Source: a bacterium | GTDB lineage: Bacteria > ARS69 | DNA: 64,000 nt | NCBI GenBank assembly: GCA_025774805.1 | Contig: JALGZR010000023.1 | Coordinates: 35,154-99,153 of the forward strand | Direction: 5' to 3' | In this document: one piece after another, positions 17,691 through 27,176 of the stretch | How positions within the stretch are numbered: position 1 is the first letter of the stretch | Layout: each line of letters starts with the position of its first letter | Translations under genes and position numbers: made by a program | Notes under the pieces: generated by a model | Told to the model about the DNA's origin: nothing | The model's input: the letters and a program-made list of their open reading frames with translations, nothing else | The model's database searches: none

Positions 17691-18251
17691 TCAGGCCGGC
17701 CACAACCACCCGAAGACACCGCCGGTTCCGAGTCCGTAGAGAAGCCCGTCGAACGTCGATTTGAGCGTGGTGCTCCACTTGCGCTTGTACCAGATCGAGT
17801 TTTGGAGGAGGGCGAGGGTGTAGCAGGCGAACGCCGTCGTTCCGGAAAAGCGGAAGATCGTGAGGTATTCCGTCCCGGGGCCGAAGGCCCGCCCCGTCAC
17901 GTACGCGGCGAAGACTCCGACGAGAACCGAGTAGAGAAACCACTGCACCAGGCTCTTGCCCATCGTCGGAGGCCCCGGAGGCATGAACGTCACGAAGGCC
18001 ACGGGGCCCTTCGTGGTCTTCTCGACGTACTCGGGAGAGCTCATCTCCTTCGCCGATCCGGCGCAGGGAATCACGTACTCGCCCGGAGGGATGTCGAACT
18101 TCCGGAGCGATTCCATGACTTCGTCCTCTCGAGGGATCTTCCCGAAGTCGGAGCGATGGTACGTGAGCATCATGTGAATGATCGAGCTGATGACGAAGAC
18201 GGCGACGGCGGAGAGGAGAATCGGCAACCAGAGGGACAGGATCGGGACCAT
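17691..18251 (-). CDS. Conserved inner-membrane protein of unknown function
   Basis: A 186-residue protein with one N-terminal membrane helix (residues ~5-28), a soluble stretch of ~75 residues (IPPGEYVIPCAGSAKEM), and about three further membrane segments at the C-terminal end, finishing in a glycine/tryptophan-rich helix (GTGGVFGWLWP). I do not recognise a named family. It sits 49 bases upstream of the DUF1801 gene on the same strand and could be the first gene of that small operon. Confidence 0.65.
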   Translation of the reverse strand: MVPILSLWLPILLSAVAVFVISSIIHMMLTYHRSDFGKIPREDEVMESLRKFDIPPGEYVIPCAGSAKEMSSPEYVEKTTKGPVAFVTFMPPGPPTMGKSLVQWFLYSVLVGVFAAYVTGRAFGPGTEYLTIFRFSGTTAFACYTLALLQNSIWYKRKWSTTLKSTFDGLLYGLGTGGVFGWLWPA

Positions 18252-18459
18252 GTGAACCTCCTGGGTAGGCTCGGTGAATGCGAGTCCGAGCGGGCGGCGC
18301 GATGGAAGAGCGGAAAAGGACGTCGAAATGTTGAGCCGGGGAGCGGATCGCGCAATATTGTAACACAGAGGTCTTCGGTCCCCGAGGACTTTTCGGGATA
18401 CCGAGGAGACATCCGGCGACGTCGGATTACTGGGCCGCCCAGTCGAGAGCGCCTCGGAT

Positions 18460-18990
18460 CTACGGCTCTCCGCTCTCGACCTCTTCCACTTCCTTCATCA
18501 CCTCGGCCCGAACGGCGTCCTCGGCTTTGGAGAAGTGCTGCTGCATCATCAGCCACCGGCCGTCGGTCTTCTGCAGGACACCGGTCCACCGGACGTCTAC
18601 CCAGTTCCAGGGGGTGCCGGCCCACTCACCCCAGTCGTCCAGCAGACAGGAGAACCAGGCCACGTCTCCCGACCGGGAGAAGACGATCCGGAGCTCCCGG
18701 ATGGTCGACCCCTGGGGCTGGCACTCGTCGACCATGAACACGCGTTCCGAGTACCGCCGGAAGGCCTCGAAGCCGTCGACAGTCGCTCTCGAGTCGGGCT
18801 GGAACATGAAGAACGTGGAGTCGTTCACCACGGAGCCGTGGAGACGCTCCCGGCTCTTCTCCGGAAAGCACCACTTGATATTGGTCTCGATCGCTCGGGC
18901 CACTCGGGCCCTCTCGCCCTCGTCGGCGCCGGCCCTGGTTCCGGCGACGACCAGGGCGGTCAGCATCAGGGGCAAGAGAACGCGGCGCAT
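18460..18990 (-). CDS. Exported NTF2-like (SnoaL/DUF4440-type) protein
   Basis: A 176-residue protein with a signal peptide (VLLPLMLTALVVAGTRA) and an NTF2-like cone-fold domain: an N-terminal helix pair, FMFQPDSRATVDGFEAFRRY in the middle, and a closing VRWTGVLQKTDGRWLMMQQHFS strand-helix typical of the DUF4440/SnoaL_3 group. Such proteins bind small ligands or act as accessory domains; no specific role can be assigned. It stands alone. Confidence 0.75.
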   Translation of the reverse strand: MRRVLLPLMLTALVVAGTRAGADEGERARVARAIETNIKWCFPEKSRERLHGSVVNDSTFFMFQPDSRATVDGFEAFRRYSERVFMVDECQPQGSTIRELRIVFSRSGDVAWFSCLLDDWGEWAGTPWNWVDVRWTGVLQKTDGRWLMMQQHFSKAEDAVRAEVMKEVEEVESGEP

Positions 18991-19132
18991 GCCTCCTCCC
19001 TTCGGGGGGGTGACGGGGAAGGCGGGCGGGGAAGTTCCACTCTACCCCAACATCCCGCCGACGGCGCGCCTTTGATGATGATCCGGCTCGATGAGCAAAC
19101 CGGCCGGTCGCGGCCGAACGGGGGGGGAGCGC

Positions 19133-19946
19133 CTAGCCGATGAGGAGCCCGGTGGCCACCAGCACCGGGACCAGGATGCAGACGAGCACGTTCAGCCCCA
19201 TCAGGGGAACGAGTCGCTCCATGTCCTCCGCGTGCCGGTAGGCGCCGACGATGACGGGGCCGGCCGGCGCGAAGGCGAGGAGCGCAATGAGGCACATCCG
19301 GGGGAGGTGTCCCCACGCGACCGCGAGGACGATCGACAGCGCGGCCGCGAGAAGGAATGCGGCGTAGACCAGGCTGCTCGCCCGTCTCCCGATCAAGATG
19401 GGGAGGTGCCGGCGGCCCACGGTCCGATCCGCCTCCACATCGGGGAACTGATTCAGTAGCAGCAGATCGCTGACCAGAAAGAAGGGCACGCACGTGGCGG
19501 CGAGCGCCGTCCACGAGTAGCGGCCGGTCAGGGCGAGATCGGTGCCCACGACCATGAGCCCGAACCCCAACCCGGGGGCGACGAGACAGAGCAGGGGGCT
19601 GCGCGTGGAAGTAGATTCCGATCCCAGCGGTGATCCCGAGGGTCACGAGCGCGATGGTGAGAGTGCTGTGGGCCAGCTCCGGTCTTCCGGGGAGGGTGCC
19701 GCTCCCGCCGCTGAACGGGGTCCTCTTCGTGATCGCGTCGAGTCCGCTCTTGAAATCCCCGTACTCGTTGAACGCATTGACGCTCATGTGCGCGCAGAGA
19801 GCTCCGAGAAGGGCCAGTCCGACGTAGACCGGCTTCACTCCGTCGGTCGTCCAGACGGCGGTCGCGAGTCCGAGCAGTACGCAGGCGAGCGCGAGCACGA
19901 GAAACGGAGGACGTACGGTCGCCAGGAGATCCGTCGGATTCCGCAT
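19133..19946 (-). pseudogene. UbiA-family prenyltransferase, frameshifted
   Basis: Two overlapping frames together encode a complete UbiA prenyltransferase, which joins a polyprenyl chain to an aromatic quinone precursor (MenA/UbiA role). The N-terminal part carries the first Asp-rich motif in NAFNEYGDFKSGLD. The C-terminal part carries the second, NQFPDVEADRTVGRRH. The phase changes near 19594-19598, a run of five G (five C on the coding strand); with four, the protein reads through HAQPLLCLVAPGLGFGL and is about 270 residues with normal helices. The start is ATG 19946, 11 bases after the polyprenyl synthase gene. It may be a real lesion or a homopolymer error. Confidence 0.8.
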
Positions 19947-19957
19947 GGTCTCGTTCC

Positions 19958-21076
19958 TCAGTTCGATCCGGGGTTCGCCCGGCGCGCATGCTCCGCGATC
20001 TTGTCGGCGAAGACCACGAGCTGGTTCCGCCAGACTCCCTCCGGGAGGCGACGAATCGCTGCGTGTGCCGCCGCAGTACACTCCAAGGCCAGATCGCGCG
20101 CCGCGGTGAAGGCGTCCAACCGGGCCATGCGCATGTGAAGGCCCGCCCGGATTCGCGCTTCGTCCCCGTCCTCGGAGCGCCAGAGCTCGAGAATCGACTC
20201 GCGCAGTGTCGGATCCCGGTCGAGCGCGATCGCCACCGGCGGCGTCACGCAACCGCTTGCGAGATCCATGCCGACCGGTTTCCCGAGTGAGGCCGGGTCG
20301 CCGCAGAAGTCGAGGAGATCGTCGGCGAGCTGAAAGGCCTCGCCCAGCGCCGTCCCGTACGCTTGCGCCGCGGACACGATCTCGGAGTCGGCCGCGGCGA
20401 GAATTGCCCCGGCCTCCGCCGCATAGCGGAAGAGCGCGGCGGTCTTCAGTCGGTTGACGTGACGGGCGTGGTCCAGATCGGCCGCCACGTCGAAGAGACG
20501 CTCGCGCTCCAGCGCTTCGCCCGTGCAGACGTCCCTCACCGCGGTGCTGAGGCTGGTCCAGAGTTGGGGTGGGGCTTTTGCGGCGCGCTCGAAGGCGATT
20601 GTCAGAAGCACGTCCCCGGCGAGGATGGCGGTCGACACGTCGAAAACGAGGTGCGCCGCGGGGCGGCCTCGACGCATCTCGGCCCCGTCGATGATGTCAT
20701 CGTGGAGAAGGCTGCCGGCGTGCGCGAGCTCCACTGCGGTCAGTACGTCCATGAGAGAGGAGGGATCGTGGTCCAGGGCCCGGAGCATGACGCACGTCAG
20801 CATGGGCCGCGCCCTCTTCCCGCCCTGGAGGAGAACGTGACGAGCGGCCTCCTCGATGCGGCCGTCGCATCCGGCGCACACCCGGCCCAGGCTCTCTTCG
20901 ATGGCGGCGAGATCGCGTGCAAGCTCCGTGCGGGTTCCCCGGAGGAGCATGGCATCCAGCCGGGCAAGGCGACTCGCGCGCATCCGCTCGGGCGTCCTCG
21001 CGTCCGCGCTCGACGCCCCCGCCGCGCGGGGAGCGCGGGGTCTCGAGTTCGGGAGACCGGCCGCCTGCGGCGTCAC
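19958..21076 (-). CDS. Polyprenyl diphosphate synthase
   Basis: A 372-residue trans-isoprenyl diphosphate synthase. The first aspartate-rich motif is DDIID (126-130, in LLHDDIID) and the second DDLLD (251-255, in FQLADDLLD); LLQGGKRARPML is the substrate-binding motif upstream. It would build the polyprenyl chain of the quinone side chain, feeding the UbiA enzyme encoded 11 bases downstream. The N-terminal ~50 residues are a poorly conserved Ala/Arg-rich extension. The GTG start overlaps the regulator's stop (GTGA), so expression is coupled to it. Confidence 0.93.
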   Translation of the reverse strand: MTPQAAGLPNSRPRAPRAAGASSADARTPERMRASRLARLDAMLLRGTRTELARDLAAIEESLGRVCAGCDGRIEEAARHVLLQGGKRARPMLTCVMLRALDHDPSSLMDVLTAVELAHAGSLLHDDIIDGAEMRRGRPAAHLVFDVSTAILAGDVLLTIAFERAAKAPPQLWTSLSTAVRDVCTGEALERERLFDVAADLDHARHVNRLKTAALFRYAAEAGAILAAADSEIVSAAQAYGTALGEAFQLADDLLDFCGDPASLGKPVGMDLASGCVTPPVAIALDRDPTLRESILELWRSEDGDEARIRAGLHMRMARLDAFTAARDLALECTAAAHAAIRRLPEGVWRNQLVVFADKIAEHARRANPGSN

Positions 21077-21630
21077 GACCCCCGCCCCTTGCGAACCGAT
21101 CGCGCCTCTCCGACGATCTTCGTGAGCTGACGTCCCATGCTGAGTACGCGTCGCTGCGAATCGGGCGAGAGCGTTCGTATCTGGTCGTACCAGGTCCCGA
21201 TCAGCTCGAGGACCTCGAGCAGGCCCTGCATGCGGTCCAGGATGAACGCGTCCCGGCCGTGATCCGCCTCGTGTCGGGCGATGCAGTCGCGAAGCACGTC
21301 GACGGTCGGATCGACCTCGCGCCGCTTCCGCTGTTCCAGGATGGTGAGGAACATCGTCCAGACTTCGGAGACGGCCTCGTAGTAGTCGCGGCGATCTCCG
21401 AGCTGGTGAACCACCCGCACGATTCCCCAGGCCTGGAGCTCACGCAGGCTGTTGCTGACGTTGGAGCGCGCGAGGGAGAGTTCCGCGGAGATCTGCGCGG
21501 CGTTCAGAGGTTTTTCGGAGAGGTAGAGCAGCGCATGGATCTGGGCCACGCTCCGATTGATCCCCCACCAGCTGCTCATCTGGCCCCAGTGGAGGATGAA
21601 CTCGCGCTTCGCCGAACTGGTCCCGGTCAC
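21073..21630 (-). CDS. GbsR/MarR family transcriptional regulator
   Basis: A winged-helix regulator of about 185 residues: WGINRSVAQIHALLYLSEKPLNAAQIS leads into the recognition helix LARSNVSNSLRELQAWGIV, the wing follows (LGDRRDYYE), and a helical C-terminal half ends the protein. This is the GbsR type. A longer frame begins at 21747, but AAGGGG six bases ahead of GTG 21630 and normal family length favour the shorter form. It heads the operon with polyprenyl synthase and UbiA, and a palindrome in front suggests autoregulation. Confidence 0.88.
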   Translation of the reverse strand: MTGTSSAKREFILHWGQMSSWWGINRSVAQIHALLYLSEKPLNAAQISAELSLARSNVSNSLRELQAWGIVRVVHQLGDRRDYYEAVSEVWTMFLTILEQRKRREVDPTVDVLRDCIARHEADHGRDAFILDRMQGLLEVLELIGTWYDQIRTLSPDSQRRVLSMGRQLTKIVGEARSVRKGRGS

Positions 21631-21652
21631 CGACGACCCCTTCTGACAGTTG

Positions 21653-21670
21653 TTTCTGAACATACAGAAA
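21653..21670. promoter_or_regulatory. Palindromic operator-like site upstream of the GbsR gene
   Basis: A perfect inverted repeat, TTTCTG-AACATA-CAGAAA (6-base arms, 6-base spacer), starts 23 bases upstream of the regulator's GTG 21630. It is AT-rich compared with its surroundings. The likeliest binder is the GbsR-type regulator itself. Confidence 0.55.
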
Positions 21671-21867
21671 TCCACGGATAGGGTCAACGCTCTCCCCGGG
21701 TACGGCTCCAAGGGGTTGTCGGAAGGGGAGTTGGGGCTTGCCTGCATCTCTCGCCGGGCTCGTGGCGGCGGGCTCGAGGATCTCCGCGCCGATCAGACGT
21801 AGCGCCGTGGTCGTTCCGTCGACCCCGTCGAGCCGATCGATCCGAGAGCCGTGCACCACTGCGGGTC

Positions 21868-23697
21868 TCACCGCAGAACGATCAGCCGTTGCCGCGCGAC
21901 CTTTCGATCACCGGCCGAGAGAACCATGAGGTAGACGCCCCCCGGAACGGGACTCCCCTCGTGGTCGGTGAGGTTCCAGGTCACGGGGGACGGCCCCAGG
22001 GGAACGGTCCAAACGGGGCGACCCCGAATGTCGTAGGCCGTGAGACGCGGGTCGAGTGGTCGCGTTCCGTCGAGACGAAAGCGGGCTCGGTCCCGCACCG
22101 GATTTCCCAGCAGGCGGAGCCGGACAACGTCGCTCTCGGTACCGCCGGGAATCCTCGCGACCGCGGTGGGATCCTGTCCTCGAATGTGGAAGGCGGCGCC
22201 GACGTCGACCACCCTCTGCCCCGCCTGCCTCAGCGTCACGCGGACGTGCGCCTGGTCGGTCGCGATCGCCGGGACGATCCACTGATGGTGTCCACCGTCC
22301 GCCAAGTCATGGGCGACGGGAGTCCACGGACCCCCCGGGCCGTCTACGGAGAGATCCAGGTCGATGGAGGCCGGTTGGGTGCCGATCTGGGCCGCGGTCC
22401 AGCGGAGCGTCTGAACCGACCCGACGAGGAATCTCTCCTGGCCCCGCGGGAACGACATCGCGACGGATCGCTGCGTGGGGACGGTCGTCTCCCGGATCAC
22501 GTGCAAGTGGTTCTGGTACGTCGGCCACGATCCCTCGTTCTGGACGAACACGACGTCGGGGAGACCGTTGTGGTCGATGTCCCCACCCACTTCGAGCGCG
22601 GCGGTTCCGGAGGCCGAGCCGCTGTCGAAGCCCCCGCCGGGTGCCCAGGCTCCCGTTCCGTCACCCAGCCACACCGAAAAGAGCCCGTCGCCGAGGGCCG
22701 CAACGTCCAGATCCCCATCGGCGTTCATGTCGGCGAGCGCAGCCAGGTCGTAGCTCCCGCTCGCGGGTAGGCCCGTCGAGATCGACACCCAGTGGTCCGA
22801 CCACCACCCATAGACACGGACGCCGCCGTTCCGGCAAAAGGCCAGATCGGCGGCACCGTCGCCGTCGACGTCCCCGAGCGCCACGCCCGCATGGCCGAGA
22901 ATCGGAGGGGAGGGAAGACCGGAGTCCGCGGGCGCGAATCCTCCCTCACCGTCGCCCAGGAAGACGGTTCCGTTCTGGTAGGTCGCGGCGATGTCCGGAT
23001 GTCCGTCGCCGTTCACGTCCCCGAAGCAGAGCCGCGCGTCGGCATTGCCCCCCGTCATCGCCCAGGTCTGGGTCCAGCTACCGTCTCCCTCGTTCCGGTA
23101 GACGTGAATCCCGTTCCCGGCCCCGAACGAGTTGGACGCGACGTCCAGATCGCCGTCGGCATCGATGTCGGCGAAGTCGGTCGCGAACATTCCGTAAGTC
23201 TCGCCGTTCGTCGCGAGACCATCGTCCCAGGGAGTCCAGGACGTTCCGGTACCGTCACCGAGAGCGACCTCGATGAGCTGATCGCCGAAGTCCGTTCCGG
23301 AGTAGTCGTGGTGCATCCCGTAGCCGACGTCGAGGAGACCGTCGTTGTCCACGTCTCCGACCGCAATCCCCCCGTAGCCGAAGTTACCTTCCATGTGGAT
23401 CGACCAGCTTCCCTGCCCGTCCCCGAAGTACACCATGATGCCGTGCTGAGTCGTGTTGATGTAAGGGGATCCGTGGTCGCCGATGCTGACGAAGTCCACG
23501 TGGCCGTCCGCATCGACGTCGGCGAAGCGCAGTCCGGTATCGCCCCCGTCCCACTGGGGGAATTCAGCGCCGGTGGGCGAGGAGTCCACGTATTCGAGCG
23601 CGCATACGGGCCCGGCGGTCAATCCGGAGATCGTGGTGAAGGCGATCACGGTCGACCCGATCGTGCACGGCAACCGGAAGAGAGATCCTCGAGCCAT
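21868..23697 (-). CDS. Secreted FG-GAP/VCBS repeat protein with FlgD-like C-terminal domain
   Basis: A 609-residue exported protein with a signal peptide (LFRLPCTIGSTVIAFTTISG). Residues ~45-390 form a beta-propeller of FG-GAP/VCBS repeats with many calcium-binding-like D-x-D-x-D-G loops (DVDADGHVDF, DVDNDGLLDV, DVNGDGHPDI, DMNADGDLDV). A beta domain follows, then a FlgD-like tail (PVPGGVYLMVL...RQRLIVLR). Such tails serve as secretion/sorting signals in many FCB bacteria. ATG 23697 gives the signal peptide; the open frame extends further upstream without support. The role is probably cell-surface binding or adhesion. Confidence 0.85.
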   Translation of the reverse strand: MARGSLFRLPCTIGSTVIAFTTISGLTAGPVCALEYVDSSPTGAEFPQWDGGDTGLRFADVDADGHVDFVSIGDHGSPYINTTQHGIMVYFGDGQGSWSIHMEGNFGYGGIAVGDVDNDGLLDVGYGMHHDYSGTDFGDQLIEVALGDGTGTSWTPWDDGLATNGETYGMFATDFADIDADGDLDVASNSFGAGNGIHVYRNEGDGSWTQTWAMTGGNADARLCFGDVNGDGHPDIAATYQNGTVFLGDGEGGFAPADSGLPSPPILGHAGVALGDVDGDGAADLAFCRNGGVRVYGWWSDHWVSISTGLPASGSYDLAALADMNADGDLDVAALGDGLFSVWLGDGTGAWAPGGGFDSGSASGTAALEVGGDIDHNGLPDVVFVQNEGSWPTYQNHLHVIRETTVPTQRSVAMSFPRGQERFLVGSVQTLRWTAAQIGTQPASIDLDLSVDGPGGPWTPVAHDLADGGHHQWIVPAIATDQAHVRVTLRQAGQRVVDVGAAFHIRGQDPTAVARIPGGTESDVVRLRLLGNPVRDRARFRLDGTRPLDPRLTAYDIRGRPVWTVPLGPSPVTWNLTDHEGSPVPGGVYLMVLSAGDRKVARQRLIVLR

Positions 23698-23818
23698 CGA
23701 GCGTTCTCCCGTAACGGGGCCGCTCCTGCCCCGGAGCCAGGATAGAGAATCGAGCACGCGATCTCCAGACATGTCTTCTGATTGATTTCCATGCCTTCCC
23801 CACGTAGCGTCTCCGCCG

Positions 23819-25163
23819 ATGCGCCTTCCCGATCTTCTCGCCACTCGCCGTGGCCGCCTGGCGGCGTTCTTCCTCCTGTACGTGACCGAGGGAATCCCCT
23901 CGGGATTCTCCACCGTCGCCGTGGCCGCCACGATGCGTCGCCAGGGGCTGGAGCCCGCCGCCATCGGGGCCTTCGTCGGCGCCCTCTACCTTCCCTGGGC
24001 ATTGAAGTGGGCCCTGGGCCCGTTCGTAGACGTCCTGTCGTCCGACCGTTGGGGGAGGCGACGCCTGTGGATCCTCATCACCCAGACCATGATGGCGGTG
24101 ACGCTCCTCATCGCCATGCCCGTCGACATCACGGCCAGCCTCGGCCTGTTCACGGCGTTGCTCCTGATTCACAACGTCTTCGCCGCAACACAGGACGTGG
24201 CCATCGACGCGCTGGCGGTGAACACGCTGCGGACGGAGGAGCGCGGCCTGGCCAACGGGTTGATGTTCGGCGGACAATCTCTCGGCATCGCCCTCGGCGG
24301 ATCGGGCGTGTTGCTTCTGACGCCGTGGATCGGCTTCAAGACGTCGTTCCTCCTCGTGGCCGGGGTGATCGCGCTCGTGACGCTGCTGGTTCGTGACGCT
24401 GCTGGTTCCCTATCCGATGAAGGAGCCTCCGGGCCCGCCCCGGGCGGTACGAGTCGGCTCGCGCGCGGCGGCGGTGGGTCGCGAGTTGCTGCAGTTCGTG
24501 AAGGACACGGCGAGAGCGTTCACCGGAAGCCGCTCCGCCTTCGTCGCGATCTTCCTGGCGCTGCTTCCCATGGGTGCCTACTCCCTCGGATTGGCGCTGC
24601 AGTCCAACGTGGCCGTCGAGCTGGGACTCGGTGACCGGGAGATCGGCACGTTGGGCCTCATCGGTATGCTCTGCTCCGCCGGGTTCTGTGTTCTCGGGGG
24701 CTGGCTGTCGGACCGATTCGGGCGTCGGCGGACGCTGGCGGTGTTCATCGTGGCCACGACGATCCCCGTGCTCATTCTGTCCGTGGTCATGAGGAACTTC
24801 GGATGGGTCCTGCCGATCGACACGACGGCCGTGGATCGCCCGGTCGCGCCGGCAGAGCTCGTCACGTGGTTCTGGGTCCTCGTCATCGGCTACAGCGTGG
24901 CGCAGGGACTGATGTTCGGCGTGGGAACGGCCATCTTCATGGACGTGACGACGCCGACCGTCGCGGCCACGCAGTTCACGGCCTACATGGCGCTGTGCAA
25001 CGTGGTCTACTCCTACAGCGCCACGTGGCAGGGGCGGTCGATCGAGTCGTGGGGCTATCCGGTGACGCTCGCACTCGACGCGGCATTCGGACTGATCAGT
25101 CTTCTCGTCCTGGCGCTCATGGGGAAGGTCGAACGGGCGTCCCGGTCCGGTTCGACTGCCTGA
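23819..25163 (+). pseudogene. AmpG-like MFS transporter disrupted by a 16-bp tandem duplication
   Basis: Two frames add up to one 12-helix major facilitator of the AmpG/PAT type (first half: YVTEGIPSGFSTVAVAATM and NVFAATQDVAIDALAVN; second half from 24393: GGWLSDRFGRRRTLAVF). The first frame runs out of phase after ALVTLLV because CGTGACGCTGCTGGTT is present twice in tandem (24376-24407). Removing one copy restores a single frame reading ALVTLLVPYPMKEPPG. AmpG proteins import muropeptides; the exact substrate is not certain. As it stands, only the first half would be made. The 3' end overlaps the convergent thioredoxin-like gene by 47 bases. Confidence 0.85.
24376..24407. repeat. 16-bp direct tandem duplication inside the MFS gene
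   Basis: Two identical copies of CGTGACGCTGCTGGTT lie head to tail at 24376-24391 and 24392-24407. The 16-base insertion shifts the reading frame of the transporter. Slipped-strand events can gain or lose such units. Confidence 0.95.
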
Positions 25164-25653
25164 TTCGGCGCAGGAGTCGGTCGAGCTCGGGCGGATCGAT
25201 CCCCCGGACCGCGCACTGGTGAACGAGTCGGCCGGCCGCATCGAAGAGGGCGATGTTCAACCGATCCTCCTGGAACGAGTAGGTCCTCGCGAAGAGGCCC
25301 TTCCAGTCGAGAAGGACCCAAGCCTCCTTCTCGCGCGGGAACTTCTTCTTCACGCGACCCTTGACAAAGAAGGGAACGCCGCGAAGGTCCGCGACCTCGA
25401 GAATCCGAACCTCGGTGGGTCGATCTTCGGACCGGAGTGAGTCCCGTAACGTGTCCCGCCACGACCCGAGATACCGGCTTCCCTCGCGGTCGCCGCAGAG
25501 AAGGAGGACGGGACGGGAGTGCAGCTCGGCCTCCGAGTGGACCCGATCGAACTGGTCCTCGATCCGGAAAGGGACGAGAGACCTCTCGATCTCTTCGGCC
25601 ACGGACGAGATCGCGAGTCCTCCGGCAATTGTGAGAGAAAGGAGCGGTCTCAC
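25117..25653 (-). CDS. Exported thioredoxin-fold-like protein of unknown function
   Basis: A 178-residue protein starting at GTG 25653, inside the Lnt stop (GTGA). It has a signal peptide (RPLLSLTIAGGLAISSVA), then an alpha/beta domain with RPVLLLCGDREGSRYLGSWRD, VPFFVKGRVKKKFP and WVLLDWKGLFARTY, which resembles YtfJ-like or AhpC/TlpA-type folds. There is no CxxC pair, so redox activity is unlikely. The frame extends upstream to 25782 inside lnt, but without a ribosome-binding site. It is the third gene of the TetR-Lnt operon. Confidence 0.65.
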   Translation of the reverse strand: MRPLLSLTIAGGLAISSVAEEIERSLVPFRIEDQFDRVHSEAELHSRPVLLLCGDREGSRYLGSWRDTLRDSLRSEDRPTEVRILEVADLRGVPFFVKGRVKKKFPREKEAWVLLDWKGLFARTYSFQEDRLNIALFDAAGRLVHQCAVRGIDPPELDRLLRRIRQSNRTGTPVRPSP

Positions 25654-27176
25654 CGCGCGGACCTCCCGGGTGCGGTGCGTCCGGAAACCACGAGGACGAG
25701 CAGACCGAGGGTGCACAGCCAAGCGAAGAGATTCCCGAGGTGGCTGTAGGGCGGGAACATGCGGAACCTCGGAACGTGACACACCATCACGTTGCCGTCG
25801 GGACCGTGGTCCCTCTGCGATGCGAAGATCCTCCCGAGGGGATCCACCGCGAGGGAGAGGCCGTTTTCACAGGGCCGTACCAGAGAGCAGCCATTCTCCA
25901 CGGCGCGTGCAATCGCCATCCGGGCATGGAGAGGAGTGATGTCCGGCCAGTCGGCCGAGGGGGCGAGCAGTGCCAAGACGTTCTCCTGGCCGACCGGTCG
26001 GATGAAATCGGGGAAGTCCAGGTCGTGGCAGATGACCACGGCGAATCGGGCGTCCGGCGAACCGATGATCCGGGGTCGCGAATCGCCCGTCTCGACGAGA
26101 GAGGTCTCCCGTCCCACGATGGGCTTGGCCTTGAAGTAGTGCTCCGGGCGATCCCCCTCGGCCGAGACGACGACGGCCTTGTTCTCGAACGACGGCTGCC
26201 CGTGAGGGCGCCAGACGCCCAAGCCCATCACGATCGTTGCGTCGAATTCGCGGGCGATTCCCTGGACTTGTCGCACCAGGAGGGCTTCGGTCTCGCGGGT
26301 GACCGCGCCGGCGTGCTCCGACCAGACGATCAGATCCGAACCCGCACGGGCCTCGCCTCGGGTCTTCTCCAGGAGATCCGCGTTGATCCGGTTCGCGATG
26401 TCGTCCCGATTCGTCCCCACGACTCCGTTCCCCGGGCTCGAGACCGGGGTCTTCGACATCGAGTTCCGGAGATCGGAGGTGAGTCGAGCCGACGGCGTGA
26501 TCCCGGCCACTCGGAAGGTCGGGACGTCCCGGGGGACCGTGCGGATTCGCATCGCGCCGGCGAACCAGACGATCAGGAAGACACCCAGATAGACGCTTGC
26601 GACGCGGAGGAGGGACGCACTTCGCTTGCGGCTGTGCCATGCCCGGGAGCAGACGGCCGCGAACCAGAGCATGAGGAAGTGGACTCCGGCGACTCCGGTC
26701 CAGCTCGTGAGTTGCAGGAGAGGCAGTCGGTCCACCTGGGTGTATGCGAGCGAGGCCCAGCTCCCGTAAGGGCTGGCGAATCTCTGGAAGAGGAACTCGA
26801 TCGCCACCCAGGCGGTGGGCAGAACGAGCGTCGATCGCACCCCCGGCAGACGGTGGGCCGCTCCCCGATGAATGGCAAAGGGCACGAAGTAGACGACCGC
26901 GTAGACGGCGGTGACGAGGAAGTACCAGACTCCCGGCGCGGGGATCATGCCCTGCCAGTTCCACGAGAACGCCGCGAGCTGAGCGAGAAAGCCGAGGCCG
27001 AGTCCGACCCGGGGCGGGCGGGACTGAACGAAGAGAAGGAGGAATGTCGGCGCGAGCCACCCTGCGAAAGGGAGAATCCAACGTCCGTTGGCCACGGCGA
27101 GAAAGAGGATCGCGGCGGTCAGAAAGAGCCAGGAGAGCACCGGCCTGTCGGCCCGGACCGTCCCTTGCCCGTTCAC
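25650..27176 (-). CDS. lnt: Apolipoprotein N-acyltransferase
   Basis: A 508-residue Lnt. The N-terminal half has six to seven membrane helices, including the conserved region AIEFLFQRFASPYGSWASLAYTQ in split form around residues 123-147. The C-terminal half is a periplasmic nitrilase domain with the catalytic triad E287 (IVWSEHAG), K349 (YFKAKPIVGRE) and C383 (VVICHDLDF), and a last membrane helix. Lnt adds the third acyl chain to lipoproteins. The cysteine is followed by H rather than the Y usual in this motif. The GTG start overlaps the TetR stop and the stop overlaps the next gene. Confidence 0.92.
   Translation of the reverse strand: MNGQGTVRADRPVLSWLFLTAAILFLAVANGRWILPFAGWLAPTFLLLFVQSRPPRVGLGLGFLAQLAAFSWNWQGMIPAPGVWYFLVTAVYAVVYFVPFAIHRGAAHRLPGVRSTLVLPTAWVAIEFLFQRFASPYGSWASLAYTQVDRLPLLQLTSWTGVAGVHFLMLWFAAVCSRAWHSRKRSASLLRVASVYLGVFLIVWFAGAMRIRTVPRDVPTFRVAGITPSARLTSDLRNSMSKTPVSSPGNGVVGTNRDDIANRINADLLEKTRGEARAGSDLIVWSEHAGAVTRETEALLVRQVQGIAREFDATIVMGLGVWRPHGQPSFENKAVVVSAEGDRPEHYFKAKPIVGRETSLVETGDSRPRIIGSPDARFAVVICHDLDFPDFIRPVGQENVLALLAPSADWPDITPLHARMAIARAVENGCSLVRPCENGLSLAVDPLGRIFASQRDHGPDGNVMVCHVPRFRMFPPYSHLGNLFAWLCTLGLLVLVVSGRTAPGRSAR

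Noticed and set aside
21748-21867. Coding extension of the GbsR gene or small gene
   Set aside because: A good ribosome-binding site supports GTG 21630, and no independent frame is seen here.
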